A stretch of DNA of 64,000 nucleotides. It comes from Streptomyces sp. P9-A4. GTDB lineage: Bacteria; Actinomycetota; Actinomycetes; Streptomycetales; Streptomycetaceae. The translations under genes were made by a program, and so were the position numbers. A model generated the notes under the pieces. The model was not told the origin of the DNA, did not search any database, and saw only the letters and a list, made by a program, of their open reading frames with translations. Location of the stretch: assembly GCF_036634195.1 (NCBI RefSeq), contig NZ_JAZIFY010000001.1:4536501-4600500 (forward strand), in the 5' to 3' direction. How positions within the stretch are numbered: position 1 is the first letter of the stretch; each line of letters starts with the position of its first letter. Below, one piece after another: positions 1 through 8,772 of the stretch.

Positions 1-1
1 C

Positions 2-649
2 TCGGCCTCCGCGACGAGCGCGCCCGCGCCCGCCGCGAAGGCACTGTCCGCCGCCGAGCTGGACAAGCTGATCGTCGAGAAGGGCGATCTCAAGGGTTAC
101 CAGGTGGCCAAGGCCCACGGCGACGACGTCGTACCGGCCTCCGAGGTCACCACCGACAAGGCCCCCTGCGCGCCGATCGCCCACGCCATGTCCTTCATCT
201 CGCCCGGCTCGCCCGCCGCTTCGGTGCAGCGCAAGGTGCTGGAGGAGCCGAAGAAGGACGCCACGGCCTCCCCGGAGGAAGCCCTCCTCGTCGGGCTCGG
301 TGTCCGGGTGACGGCCGTGACGCTCGGGTCGTACGACGGGCAGGGCGCCCAGGACGCCTTCGCCTCGGTGAAGAAGGCCGGCGGCGAGTGCGCCGGCGGC
401 TTCACGGTGATCCACGGGGCGGAGAGGACGAAGGTCACCAAGGTCGCCCCGGAGAGCGTCACCGCGGGGGAGGAGGCGGTCGCCTTCACCGTCACCAGCG
501 AACTGGAGGGCCGGCCGTTCGCCAGCAAGGTGGTCGTCTTCCGCCAGGGCAACACGCTCGCGTCGTTCTCGACGATCAGCTTCGCTTCCGGCGGTGTGAA
601 GGCGCTCCCGAAGGACGTCGTCGACGCGCAGGCCGCCAAGCTGGGCTGA
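2..649 (+). CDS. 3' part of an exported or lipoprotein-like protein, function unknown
   Basis: The gene enters from the left edge; the frame is open from base 2 and stops with TGA at 647-649. The visible N-terminal residues are an Ala/Ser/Pro-rich linker of the kind that follows a signal peptide or lipobox, so the start and export signal lie outside the window. The remaining ~200 residues form one compact domain with two cysteines (in APCAP and GGECAGG) that could make a disulfide outside the cell. The overall look resembles extracellular sensor-like domains of actinobacterial lipoproteins, but I do not recognise the family. It ends 39 bp before glmS on the same strand. A GTG at 104 is internal to the frame and is unlikely to be the true start. 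Confidence 0.6.
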   Translation, partial: SASATSAPAPAAKALSAAELDKLIVEKGDLKGYQVAKAHGDDVVPASEVTTDKAPCAPIAHAMSFISPGSPAASVQRKVLEEPKKDATASPEEALLVGLGVRVTAVTLGSYDGQGAQDAFASVKKAGGECAGGFTVIHGAERTKVTKVAPESVTAGEEAVAFTVTSELEGRPFASKVVVFRQGNTLASFSTISFASGGVKALPKDVVDAQAAKLG

Positions 650-688
650 CTCCGGCCCTGCGGGCACCTTCCGCCGTACGCTTCCGTC

Positions 689-2536
689 ATGTGCGGAATC
701 GTGGGATACGTCGGCGGGCAGTCGGCGCTTGATGTGGTGGTCGCGGGCCTCAAGAGGCTCGAATACCGGGGCTACGACTCGGCCGGTGTCGCGGTGCTCT
801 CCGACGGAGGGCTGGCCGCGGCCAAGAAGGCGGGCAAGCTCGTCAACCTGGAGAAGGAACTCGTCGACCGGCCGCTGGCCGGCGGGTCCGTGGGCATCGG
901 ACACACCCGCTGGGCCACCCACGGCGGGCCGACCGACGTCAACGCGCACCCGCACCTGGACAACGCGGGGCGGGTCGCCGTCGTCCACAACGGCATCATC
1001 GAGAACTTCGCCGACCTGCGCGCGGAGCTCACCGAGCGCGGCCACGACCTGGTGTCCGAGACGGACACCGAGGTCGTGGCCCACCTCCTCGCGGAGGAGT
1101 TCTCCTCCGCCGGCGAGCTGGCGGAGGCCATGCGGCTGGTGTGCCGGCGCCTCGAAGGGGCCTTCACCCTGGTCGCCGTGCACGCCGACCAGCCGGACGT
1201 CGTCGTCGGCGCCCGCCGGAACTCCCCGCTGGTCGTCGGCGTCGGCGAGGGCGAGAACTTCCTCGCCTCCGACGTGTCCGCCTTCATCGCCCACACCCGT
1301 TCGGCGATCGAGCTCGGCCAGGACCAGGTCGTCGAGCTGACCAGGGACGGCGTCACCGTCACCGACTTCGACGGCGCCCCCGCCGACGTACGGGCCTTCC
1401 ACGTCGACTGGGACGCCTCGGCCGCCGAGAAGGGCGGCTACGACTACTTCATGCTCAAGGAGATCGCCGAGCAGCCGAAGGCCGTCGCCGACACCCTCCT
1501 CGGCCGGATCGACGGCAACGGCCGGCTGACCCTCGACGAGGTGCGCATCCCGGACGCCGTGCTCCGCGAGGCCGACAAGGTCGTCATCATCGCCTGCGGC
1601 ACCGCCTTCCACGCGGGACTCATCGCCAAGTACGCCATCGAGCACTGGACCCGCATCCCCTGCGAGGTCGAGCTCGCCAGCGAGTTCCGCTACCGCGACC
1701 CGATCCTCGGGCAGAAGACCCTCGTCATCGCGATCTCGCAGTCCGGCGAGACCATGGACACGCTGATGGCGCTGCGGCACGCGCGCGAGCAGGGCGCGAA
1801 GGTCCTCGCCGTCTGCAACACCAACGGCTCGACGATTCCACGGGAGTCGGACGCCGTCCTCTACACCCACGCCGGGCCCGAGATCGCCGTCGCGTCGACC
1901 AAGGCCTTCCTCACCCAGCTGGTCGCCTGCTACCTCCTCGCGCTCTACCTCGGGCAGGTGCGCGGCACCAAGTGGGGCGACGAGATCCGCGCCGTCGTCC
2001 GCGAACTCGCCCGCATCGGCGACGAGGTGGAGCGGGTCCTGGAGACCATGGAGCCGGTCCGGGCCCTCGCCCGCTCGCTCGCCCACAAGAACACGGTCCT
2101 CTTCCTCGGCCGGCACGTCGGCTACCCGGTCGCCCTCGAAGGCGCCCTGAAACTCAAGGAACTGGCGTACATGCACGCCGAGGGCTTCGCCGCCGGTGAG
2201 CTCAAGCACGGGCCGATCGCGCTCATCGAGGAGGACCTGCCGGTCGTCGTCGTGGTGCCCTCGCCCAAGGGCCGCTCCGTCCTCCACGACAAGATCGTCT
2301 CCAACATCCAGGAGATCCGGGCGCGCGGTGCCCGGACGATCGTGATCGCCGAGGAGGGCGACGAGACGGTCGTCCCGTACGCCGACCACCTCGTCCGCAT
2401 CCCCGCCACGCCTACGCTGCTCCAGCCGCTGGTCTCCACGGTGCCGCTCCAGGTCTTCGCCTGCGAGCTCGCCACCGCGCGGGGCAACGAGGTCGACCAG
2501 CCGCGCAACCTGGCCAAATCGGTGACCGTGGAGTGA
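689..2536 (+). CDS. glmS: Glutamine--fructose-6-phosphate aminotransferase (isomerizing)
   Basis: GlmS makes glucosamine-6-phosphate from fructose-6-phosphate and glutamine, the first committed step to UDP-GlcNAc for peptidoglycan. The product is 615 residues, the normal length. It begins MCGIVGYVG, so Cys2 is available as the N-terminal nucleophile of the class II glutamine amidotransferase domain (about residues 1-220, with GHTRWATHG and HNGIIEN). Two SIS sugar-isomerase domains follow, with SQSGET near 350 and a second copy up to the C-terminal KSVTVE. acpS starts 7 bp downstream, so the two are probably cotranscribed. The ATG at 689 is fixed by the need for Cys2. Confidence 0.97.
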   Translation: MCGIVGYVGGQSALDVVVAGLKRLEYRGYDSAGVAVLSDGGLAAAKKAGKLVNLEKELVDRPLAGGSVGIGHTRWATHGGPTDVNAHPHLDNAGRVAVVHNGIIENFADLRAELTERGHDLVSETDTEVVAHLLAEEFSSAGELAEAMRLVCRRLEGAFTLVAVHADQPDVVVGARRNSPLVVGVGEGENFLASDVSAFIAHTRSAIELGQDQVVELTRDGVTVTDFDGAPADVRAFHVDWDASAAEKGGYDYFMLKEIAEQPKAVADTLLGRIDGNGRLTLDEVRIPDAVLREADKVVIIACGTAFHAGLIAKYAIEHWTRIPCEVELASEFRYRDPILGQKTLVIAISQSGETMDTLMALRHAREQGAKVLAVCNTNGSTIPRESDAVLYTHAGPEIAVASTKAFLTQLVACYLLALYLGQVRGTKWGDEIRAVVRELARIGDEVERVLETMEPVRALARSLAHKNTVLFLGRHVGYPVALEGALKLKELAYMHAEGFAAGELKHGPIALIEEDLPVVVVVPSPKGRSVLHDKIVSNIQEIRARGARTIVIAEEGDETVVPYADHLVRIPATPTLLQPLVSTVPLQVFACELATARGNEVDQPRNLAKSVTVE

Positions 2537-2543
2537 GTGGGAA

Positions 2544-2912
2544 ATGATCATTGGGGTGGGGATCGACGTGGCGGAGATCGACCGCTTCGCCGCGTCGATC
2601 GAACGGACGCCGGGGCTGCTCCAGCGCCTCTTCGTCGAGAGCGAGCTGCTGCTGCCCAGCGGGGAGCGGCGGGGGCCGGCCTCGCTCGCGGTGCGGTTCG
2701 CCGCGAAGGAGGCGCTGGCGAAGGCGCTCGGCGCGCCGGGCGGGCTGCACTGGACGGACGCCGAGGTGTACGTCGAGGGCACCGGGCAGCCGAGGCTCCG
2801 GGTGCGGGGCACGGTGGCGGCGCGGGCGGCGGAGCTGGGCGTGAGGCACTGGCACGTCTCGCTGAGCCATGACGCGGGGGTCGCCTCGGCGGTGGTGATC
2901 GCGGAGGGCTGA
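2544..2912 (+). CDS. acpS: Holo-[acyl-carrier-protein] synthase
   Basis: AcpS transfers 4'-phosphopantetheine from CoA to the acyl carrier protein, activating fatty-acid and some polyketide carriers. At 122 residues it is a normal trimeric-type AcpS. The N-terminal [12 protein letters not shown] carries the metal-binding Asp, and [12 protein letters not shown] carries the conserved Glu and Lys of the second signature. The C-terminal WHVSLSHD is also typical. It follows glmS after 7 bp and precedes the repeat-rich gap before the NAD(P)H-hydrate repair gene, an arrangement common in streptomycetes. Confidence 0.95.
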   Translation: MIIGVGIDVAEIDRFAASIERTPGLLQRLFVESELLLPSGERRGPASLAVRFAAKEALAKALGAPGGLHWTDAEVYVEGTGQPRLRVRGTVAARAAELGVRHWHVSLSHDAGVASAVVIAEG

Positions 2913-2930
2913 GCCCGGCCGCGCGGCTGA

Positions 2931-3061
2931 GGCCCGTACGGGGGTTCCCGTACGGGGGTTCCCGTGCGTGGGCCCGTACGGGGGCCCTTACGGCGGATCC
3001 TGTACGGCGGTTCCCCTACGGGGCTCCTGTACGGCGGTCCCGTACGGCGTTCCCGTACGGG
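2931..3061. repeat. Degenerate tandem array of GTACGG-centred 12-14-bp units
   Basis: About ten imperfect copies of a unit like GGTTCCCGTACGGG run head to tail through the gap between acpS and the next gene. The core CCCGTACGGG is itself palindromic, so both strands read alike. Variants include CTTACGG, CCTACGG and CGTGCGTG. No frame is conserved across the units, so it is not coding. It could form a series of small cruciforms or act as a multi-site binding region. Confidence 0.8.
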
Positions 3062-3097
3062 GAGCGTTCCTCCGGTGCGCGCGGCAGACTGCTGACC

Positions 3098-4546
3098 ATG
3101 CGTACCGCTTACCGCGTGGAGACCGTACGGGCCGCCGAGGCCGCTCTCATGGCCCGCCTCCCCGAGGGTGCCCTGATGATGCGGGCCGCCGCCGGGCTCG
3201 CCGCCGCCTGCTGCTCACTGCTCGGCAAGGGGCGGGTGTACGGGTCCCGGGTCGTCCTCCTCGTCGGCAGCGGCGACAACGGCGGCGACGCCCTGTACGC
3301 CGGGGCCCGGCTCGCCCGGCGCGGCGCCGGAGTCACCGCCGTCCTGCTCGGCACCCGCGCCCACGGCGCCGGGCTCGCCGCGCTCCGGGCGGCCGGGGGA
3401 CGCGTCGCCGAAGACCCCTTCGAACCGCTCGCCACCGCCGACCTGGTCCTCGACGGCATCATCGGCATCGGCGGGCGCGGCGGGCTCCGGCCCGAGGCCG
3501 TGCCCGTCGCCCGGGCCGCGCGCGGCTCCGACGCAGTCGTCGTCGCCGTCGACCTGCCCAGCGGCGTCGACGCGGACTCGGGGAAGGTGGCGGGGGAGGC
3601 CCTGCGCGCCGACGCGACCGTCACCTTCGGTACGTACAAGCCCGGTCTCCTCGTCGATCCGGCACGGGGGTACGCGGGCGCCCTGCGCCTCGTCGACATC
3701 GGGCTCGGCGACGAACTGCCCGGCGTGCCCGACCTGGAGGCGCTCCAGCACCAGGACGTGGCACGGCTGTTGCCCGTACCGGGCGCCGCGAGCGACAAGT
3801 ACCGGCGCGGGGTCCTCGGCGTCGTCGCCGGCTCCGCCCGCTACCCGGGGGCGGCGGTCCTCACCGTCGCGGCGGCGCTGCGCGGCGGGGCCGGTGCGGT
3901 CCGGTACGTCGGCCCGGCCGCCGACGCGGTGATCGCCCGGCACCCCGAGGCGCTGGTCCACGCCGGACCCCCGGACAAGGCCGGGCGCGTCCAGGCCTGG
4001 GTGGTCGGGCCCGGACTCGGCGACGGGCCGGGCGTCGCGGAGGTCCTCGCCTCCGACGTGCCGGTGCTCGTCGACGCCGACGGGCTGCGGGACCTCGACC
4101 CCGCCCTCGTACGGGCCCGCAGCGCCCCGACCCTGCTCACCCCGCACGCGGGCGAGGCGGCGGCGCTGCTCGGCGCGTCCCGGGAGGAGGTCGAGGCGGG
4201 CCGGCTCGCGGCGGTACGCGAACTGGTGGGCAGGTTCGGGGCGACGGTGCTGCTCAAGGGCTCGACGACGCTGGTGCACGGGCCGGAAGGCGGCCCCGTA
4301 CGGGTGAACCCCACCGGGACCGGCTGGCTGGCCACGGCCGGCAGCGGCGACGTCCTCTCCGGGCTCGCGGGCTCGCTCCTGGCGGCAGGCCTGCGCCCGG
4401 TGGACGCGGCCTCGTGCGCCGCGTACCTCCACGGTCTCGCGGCCCGGCGGGCGTCGGAGGATCGCGGACCTGTGACGGCGGGGGAGGTCGCGGAGGCGCT
4501 GGGAGGCGCGTGGCGGGACGTACGGGACGTAGGGGCCGGCAGGTAG
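3098..4546 (+). CDS. nnrD: Bifunctional NAD(P)H-hydrate epimerase / ADP-dependent NAD(P)H-hydrate dehydratase
   Basis: This enzyme repairs hydrated NADH and NADPH: the N-terminal half epimerises the R/S hydrates and the C-terminal half dehydrates the S form using ADP. The 482-residue protein has both parts. The YjeF_N-type domain covers about residues 1-210 with GSGDNGGDALYAGARL and DLPSGVDADSG. The ribokinase-fold dehydratase covers about 225-475 with LLTPHAGEAAALL, LLKGSTTLV and the nucleotide site TAGSGDVLSGLAGSLLAAG. The ATG at 3098 opens MRTAYRVETVRAAE, the usual start of this family in streptomycetes. It lies in a cell-wall and housekeeping run but has no functional link to its neighbours that I can see. 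Confidence 0.93.
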   Translation: MRTAYRVETVRAAEAALMARLPEGALMMRAAAGLAAACCSLLGKGRVYGSRVVLLVGSGDNGGDALYAGARLARRGAGVTAVLLGTRAHGAGLAALRAAGGRVAEDPFEPLATADLVLDGIIGIGGRGGLRPEAVPVARAARGSDAVVVAVDLPSGVDADSGKVAGEALRADATVTFGTYKPGLLVDPARGYAGALRLVDIGLGDELPGVPDLEALQHQDVARLLPVPGAASDKYRRGVLGVVAGSARYPGAAVLTVAAALRGGAGAVRYVGPAADAVIARHPEALVHAGPPDKAGRVQAWVVGPGLGDGPGVAEVLASDVPVLVDADGLRDLDPALVRARSAPTLLTPHAGEAAALLGASREEVEAGRLAAVRELVGRFGATVLLKGSTTLVHGPEGGPVRVNPTGTGWLATAGSGDVLSGLAGSLLAAGLRPVDAASCAAYLHGLAARRASEDRGPVTAGEVAEALGGAWRDVRDVGAGR

Positions 4547-4695
4547 GCCCCCAGGGATTCCCCACCCGGCGGGTGGCCCCACCCGGGTTCCCCCCCCCGA
4601 CGGTCGGCCCCCGTTTCGCCCACCCGGCGGAACCCGTTGCCCCACCCGCGCCTCCCGGCGCGCTGCTTCCCGGCGCTGGGGATTGGGTGGGTGGG

Positions 4696-5577
4696 GTGAC
4701 CAGATGGAGAAGGCGCGTCGCGCCTCTGTCGTTGCTTCTTGCCGCCCTGCTCGTGCCCCCGGCCGGCACCGCCTTCGCCGACGCCCCCGAACCCGGGGCC
4801 TTCGCCGACGCCCCCGCCGCCGGGGACGCGCTCGTGCCCGGTGTCGTCGGTGCCGGGCGGGCCGAGTACCCGATGGACACCCCCGACCAGGTGCTGCCGC
4901 CCCTCCAGCCCGAGGGCGACGTGCCCGTGCCCGAGCCGCGGGAGGAGGTGGACGAGCTGGTCGAGTACCTGCCGAGGAGCGTGCTCGGGGCCGCCTGCGC
5001 CGCCACGACCGGCACCTACCAGCGGCAGGTCGAGCGGCTGCTCGAGCTGCCCGTCGACGGCAGGCAGTCCGCCGCCGACTGCCGTGCCATCCGCGCCTTC
5101 CAGGCCAAGGAGAAGATCAAGCCCGCCAACGGCTACGCGGGCCCGGTCACCTGGGCCCGCGCCGAACTCCTCGCCGCCCGCAGGAACCTCGACCCCGGCC
5201 GGCGCTGCCCCGCGAGGAAGTACGCCGTGGCCTGCGTCGACCTCGACCGTCAGCTCATGTGGGTGAAGAAGGGCAAGAAGGTCACCTTCGAGGTCGTCAA
5301 CATCCGCAGCGGGCGGGCCGGGTACGCCACCCGCACCGGCTGGCACTCCGTCTACTGGCGCCACAAGGACCACTGGTCGTCCATCTACGAATCCCCGATG
5401 CCGTTCGCCCAGTTCTTCAGCGGCGGCCAGGCCTTCCACAGCGTCTACGGGCAGCTCGCCACGCCCACCGGCAGCCGGGGCTGCGTGAATCTCAGCTACC
5501 GCAAGGCCGAGAAACTCTGGAACGTGCTCCGCAAGGGTGACCGGGTCTACATCTGGGGAAAGCGGCCCGCGGGCTGA
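4696..5577 (+). CDS. Secreted L,D-transpeptidase (YkuD domain) with a peptidoglycan-binding region
   Basis: The predicted role is 3-3 cross-linking, or attachment of substrates, in peptidoglycan outside the membrane. From GTG 4696 the protein has 293 residues: a signal peptide (basic TRWRRR, then a Leu/Ala core ending near FADA), an acidic Pro-rich linker, a peptidoglycan-binding-like segment (about 95-160, with RAFQAKEKIKP), and a YkuD domain at the C-terminus. The catalytic signature is intact, with an upstream His in AFHSVYG and SRGCVNLS supplying the Cys. The frame is open further upstream but the signal peptide fixes the start near 4696. It lies immediately before alr (20 bp), consistent with a cell-wall group. 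Confidence 0.88.
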   Translation: MTRWRRRVAPLSLLLAALLVPPAGTAFADAPEPGAFADAPAAGDALVPGVVGAGRAEYPMDTPDQVLPPLQPEGDVPVPEPREEVDELVEYLPRSVLGAACAATTGTYQRQVERLLELPVDGRQSAADCRAIRAFQAKEKIKPANGYAGPVTWARAELLAARRNLDPGRRCPARKYAVACVDLDRQLMWVKKGKKVTFEVVNIRSGRAGYATRTGWHSVYWRHKDHWSSIYESPMPFAQFFSGGQAFHSVYGQLATPTGSRGCVNLSYRKAEKLWNVLRKGDRVYIWGKRPAG

Positions 5578-5597
5578 CACCTGAGAGACTGGGCGCG

Positions 5598-6746
5598 ATG
5601 ACTGAGACACCGCCGCCCCGCAGAGCCCGCGCCGAGATCGACCTCGGTGCGCTGCGTGCGAACGTCCGCACGCTGCGCGCCCGCGTCGCCCCCCACGTCC
5701 GGATCATGGCCGTGGTCAAGGCCGACGCGTACGGACACGGCGCGGTGCGCTGCGCCCGCGCCGCCCTGGACGCGGGCGCGGACTGGCTCGGTACGGCCAC
5801 CCCGCACGAGGCGCTCGCGCTGCGCGCCGCCGGGATCACGGACGTGCCGGTGATGTGCTGGCTCTGGACGCCGGGCGACCCCTGGGACCGGGGCATCGAG
5901 GCCGGTCTCGACATGTCGGTGAGCGGGCTGTGGGCCCTGGAGGAGGTCGTCGAGGCGGCCCGCGCGACCGGGGGGACGGCCAGGATCCAGCTCAAGGCCG
6001 ACACCGGCCTCGGGCGCAACGGCTGCCAGCCCGCAGACTGGCCGGAGCTGGTGGAGCGGGCGCTGAAGGCCGAGGCCGAGGGCCTGGTCAAGGTCACCGG
6101 GCTCTGGTCGCACTTCGCGTGCGCCGACGAACCCCACCACCCCTCGATCGCCGCGCAGCTCGACGTCTTCCGCTCGATGCTCGACCACGCGGAGAAGGCG
6201 GGCGTCCGGCCCGAGGTCCGCCACATCGCCAACTCGCCGGCCACCCTCACCCTCCCCGAGGCCCACTTCGACCTGGTGCGGCCGGGGATCGCGATGTACG
6301 GCGTCTCGCCGAGCCCGGAGCTCGGCACCTCCGCCGAGCTGGGACTCCGGCCGGTGATGTCGCTCAAGGCGAGCGTCGCCCTGGTGAAGCGGGTCCCGGC
6401 CGGGCACGGCGTCAGCTACGGCCACCACTACGTCACCGACGCGGAGACGACCCTCGGTCTCGTCCCGCTCGGCTACGCCGACGGCGTCCCCCGGCACGCC
6501 TCGGGCCGCGGCCCCGTCCTGGTCGCCGGCACCGTCCGTACGGTCGCCGGGCGGGTCGCCATGGACCAGTTCGTCGTCGACCTCGGCGGGGAGGAGCCCG
6601 CGCCGGGCACCGAGGCCGTGCTGTTCGGCCCCGGCGACGGGGGCGAACCGACCGCCGAGGACTGGGCGGTGGCCGCCGACACCATCGCGTACGAGATCGT
6701 CACCCGGATCGGCGCGCGCGTCCCGCGCGTGTACCTGGGCGAGTAG
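5598..6746 (+). CDS. alr: Alanine racemase
   Basis: Alr is the PLP enzyme that makes D-alanine for peptidoglycan. The 382-residue product is full length. VVKADAYGHG near residue 40 carries the PLP lysine, and HGVSYGHHY near 275 carries the catalytic Tyr from the C-terminal beta domain. The fold-III TIM barrel and C-terminal beta domain are complete. It is followed after only 10 bp by an alpha/beta hydrolase gene and then by tsaE, which looks like one transcription unit. Confidence 0.97.
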   Translation: MTETPPPRRARAEIDLGALRANVRTLRARVAPHVRIMAVVKADAYGHGAVRCARAALDAGADWLGTATPHEALALRAAGITDVPVMCWLWTPGDPWDRGIEAGLDMSVSGLWALEEVVEAARATGGTARIQLKADTGLGRNGCQPADWPELVERALKAEAEGLVKVTGLWSHFACADEPHHPSIAAQLDVFRSMLDHAEKAGVRPEVRHIANSPATLTLPEAHFDLVRPGIAMYGVSPSPELGTSAELGLRPVMSLKASVALVKRVPAGHGVSYGHHYVTDAETTLGLVPLGYADGVPRHASGRGPVLVAGTVRTVAGRVAMDQFVVDLGGEEPAPGTEAVLFGPGDGGEPTAEDWAVAADTIAYEIVTRIGARVPRVYLGE

Positions 6747-6756
6747 AGGGGGCCCC

Positions 6757-7935
6757 GTGGGCGAGTCCAGCAGCACCGGTACCTGGCGGCGCGCCGGATT
6801 CGCCGGCGCCGCGATAGGCGTGCTGGCGGCGGGCGCGGCGGCCGGGGTGGCCGTCGAGCGGCTCACCGTCGGGCGTTCCGTACGGCAGAAGGCGCGGCTG
6901 GCCCTGGACGCCACCGGCCCCTACGGGGGGCTGCGGGGGACGCCGGGACGGGCGCTCGCGGAGGACTCGACCGTCCTCTACTACGAGGTCGACGAGGTCG
7001 AGGACGACACTCCGCCGGCCCGCCGCCGAAGGCTCTTCGGGCGCAAGGAGCCCGCGCCCGTCACCGTCGTCTTCAGTCACGGCTACTGCCTCAACCAGGA
7101 CTCCTGGCACTTCCAGCGGGCCGCGCTGCGCGGTCTGGTCCGTACCGTCCACTGGGACCAGCGCAGCCACGGCCGCTCGGGGCAGGGCGTCTCGCAGTCG
7201 GGGCCCGACGCGGTGCCCGTCTCCATCGACGAGCTGGGCCGCGACCTCAAGGCGGTCCTCGACGTGGCGGCGCCGGAGGGGCCGCTCGTCCTCGTCGGGC
7301 ACTCGATGGGCGGCATGACGATCATGGCGCTGGCGGACCGGTACCCGGAGTTCGTCCGTGAGCGGGTCGTCGGCGTCTCCTTCGTCGGCACCTCCGCGGG
7401 GAACCTCGGAGAGGTGTCGTACGGGCTGCCGATCGCCGGCGTCAACGCCGTCCGGCGGGTCCTGCCGGGGGTCCTGCGGGCGCTGGGCTCGCAGGCGGAG
7501 CTGGTCGAGCGGGGCCGGCGGGCGACGGCGGACCTGTTCGCCGGGCTGATCAAGAAGTACTCGTTCGCGTCGAAGGACGTGGACCCGGCGGTGGCCCGGT
7601 TCGCGGAGCGGATGATCGAGTCGACCCCGATCGACGTGGTCGCCGCCTTCTATCCGGCCTTCGCCGAGCACGACAAGGCGGCGGCGCTGGCCGTCCTGAG
7701 CGAGCTTCCGGTGCTGGCGCTGGCCGGGGACCACGATCTGGTGACCCCCAGCTCGCACACCGAGGTCATCGCCGGTCTGCTCACGGACGCGGAGCTGGTC
7801 ATCGTCCCCGACGGGGGTCATCTGGTGATGCTGGAGCACCCGGAGGCGGTCACCGACCGCCTCGCGGACCTGCTGGTACGGGCGGGAGCCGTGCCGGCGA
7901 CGGTCACGGCCGAGCCGGACCCCCGCAACGGCTAA
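6757..7935 (+). CDS. Alpha/beta hydrolase with N-terminal membrane anchor
   Basis: A 392-residue protein from GTG 6757. Residues ~10-35 (GFAGAAIGVLAAGAAAGVAV) form one membrane segment or uncleaved signal. The rest is an alpha/beta-hydrolase fold: an oxyanion region VVFSHGYCLNQDSW, the nucleophile elbow GHSMGGM, an acid in LAGDHDLVTPSS and the His in PDGGHLVMLEHPE. The triad is therefore complete, but the substrate is not evident. It sits between alr and tsaE with almost no spacing. Confidence 0.88.
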   Translation: MGESSSTGTWRRAGFAGAAIGVLAAGAAAGVAVERLTVGRSVRQKARLALDATGPYGGLRGTPGRALAEDSTVLYYEVDEVEDDTPPARRRRLFGRKEPAPVTVVFSHGYCLNQDSWHFQRAALRGLVRTVHWDQRSHGRSGQGVSQSGPDAVPVSIDELGRDLKAVLDVAAPEGPLVLVGHSMGGMTIMALADRYPEFVRERVVGVSFVGTSAGNLGEVSYGLPIAGVNAVRRVLPGVLRALGSQAELVERGRRATADLFAGLIKKYSFASKDVDPAVARFAERMIESTPIDVVAAFYPAFAEHDKAAALAVLSELPVLALAGDHDLVTPSSHTEVIAGLLTDAELVIVPDGGHLVMLEHPEAVTDRLADLLVRAGAVPATVTAEPDPRNG

Positions 7936-7945
7936 GTTGGCGGGT

Positions 7946-8446
7946 ATGGAAGCAGCGCACCCGCCCGTCTCCGGCGCCACCCTCTCCGTCGACTCCCCCC
8001 AGCAGATGCAGGAGCTCGGCCGCAGCCTCGCGAAGATCCTCCGCCCCGGCGACCTCGTCATGCTCACCGGCGAGCTGGGGGCCGGGAAGACCACCCTCAC
8101 CCGGGGCCTCGGTGAGGGCCTCGGGGTGCGCGGGGCCGTCACCTCGCCGACCTTCGTCATCGCCCGCGTCCACCCGTCACTGGTCGGCGGCCCGGCCCTG
8201 GTGCACGTGGACGCGTACCGCCTCGGCGGCGGTCTCGACGAGATGGAGGACCTCGACCTGGACGTCTCGCTGCCCGAGTCGGTGGTCGTCGTCGAGTGGG
8301 GCGACGGCAAGGTCGAGGAGCTGACCGACGACCGTCTCCACCTCCTGATCCACCGGGTGACCGGCGACACCGACGACGACCGGCGCACGGTCGTGCTGCG
8401 CGGGATCGGGGCGCGCTGGGCCGCCGCGGACCTGGCCGCGCTCTGA
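7946..8446 (+). CDS. tsaE: tRNA threonylcarbamoyladenosine biosynthesis ATPase TsaE
   Basis: TsaE is the small ATPase that drives the TsaBDE complex making t6A at position 37 of ANN-decoding tRNAs. The protein of about 166 residues has the Walker A GELGAGKTTLTRGL, the adjacent TSPTFVIARVH, HVDAYRL and VVVEWGDG. I prefer ATG 7946 to the TTG nine bases earlier. Its partners tsaB, rimI and tsaD follow within 2.5 kb but are separated from it by a small gene and a gene on the other strand. Confidence 0.95.
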   Translation: MEAAHPPVSGATLSVDSPQQMQELGRSLAKILRPGDLVMLTGELGAGKTTLTRGLGEGLGVRGAVTSPTFVIARVHPSLVGGPALVHVDAYRLGGGLDEMEDLDLDVSLPESVVVVEWGDGKVEELTDDRLHLLIHRVTGDTDDDRRTVVLRGIGARWAAADLAAL

Positions 8447-8528
8447 GCGGCGGCCGGTAGATTCCGACAACGTGTCGGGAAGGTGTTGCGTGCGTCGTGT
8501 GTGCCGTGGTGACATGGAAGCACGAGCT

Positions 8529-8549
8529 GGTTAGGTGCACCTAACCTAC
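8529..8549 (+). promoter_or_regulatory. Iron-box-like palindrome (candidate DmdR/IdeR operator)
   Basis: An exact 18-bp palindrome lies at 8529-8546 (GGTTAGGTG followed by CACCTAACC), 12 bp before the ATG of the small gene at 8561. Read from 8531 it matches 14 of 19 positions of the DtxR-family iron-box consensus with correct spacing: TTAGGT, four central bases, then CTAACCTA. It sits where a repressor would block transcription or an early transcript. The family match is from memory of the consensus and is not proven here. Confidence 0.55.
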
Positions 8550-8560
8550 GGGAGGCATGC

Positions 8561-8740
8561 ATGGCGACGCCGGAGCACGCGGAACCCGCCCGGGACCACG
8601 TCCCGATGAGTGAGCTGCTGGCGTCCTGCGCGGCGGCACGGGCGCTCTCGACCCCGCCGCGCAGAACGCCGGAGCGATGCGACGAGGAGCCTCCGGGCGA
8701 GCCGCTGGCGCGTCCGGTGGTGCGTGAAGAGGCCGCGTAG
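8561..8740 (+). CDS. Small hypothetical protein (59 aa) behind the iron-box-like site
   Basis: ATG 8561 has a good ribosome site (GGGAGG, ~7 bases upstream) and the frame closes with TAG at 8738-8740. The product starts MATPEHAEPARDHVPMSE and continues with LLASCAAARALSTPP; it has two Cys and an acidic, Pro-rich tail, and no membrane segment. I do not recognise a family, though the MSELLASC core has the look of a conserved streptomycete small protein. It could be an iron-dependent small protein, given the operator-like palindrome. Confidence 0.6.
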   Translation: MATPEHAEPARDHVPMSELLASCAAARALSTPPRRTPERCDEEPPGEPLARPVVREEAA

Positions 8741-8772
8741 CCCTTCGTCGGGAAGGACCGCGCGACGACGGC

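Noticed and set aside
2968..4695. Long in-frame extension upstream of the L,D-transpeptidase
   Set aside because: It covers the repeat array and the NAD(P)H-hydrate repair gene in another frame; the signal peptide at 4696 is the natural start.
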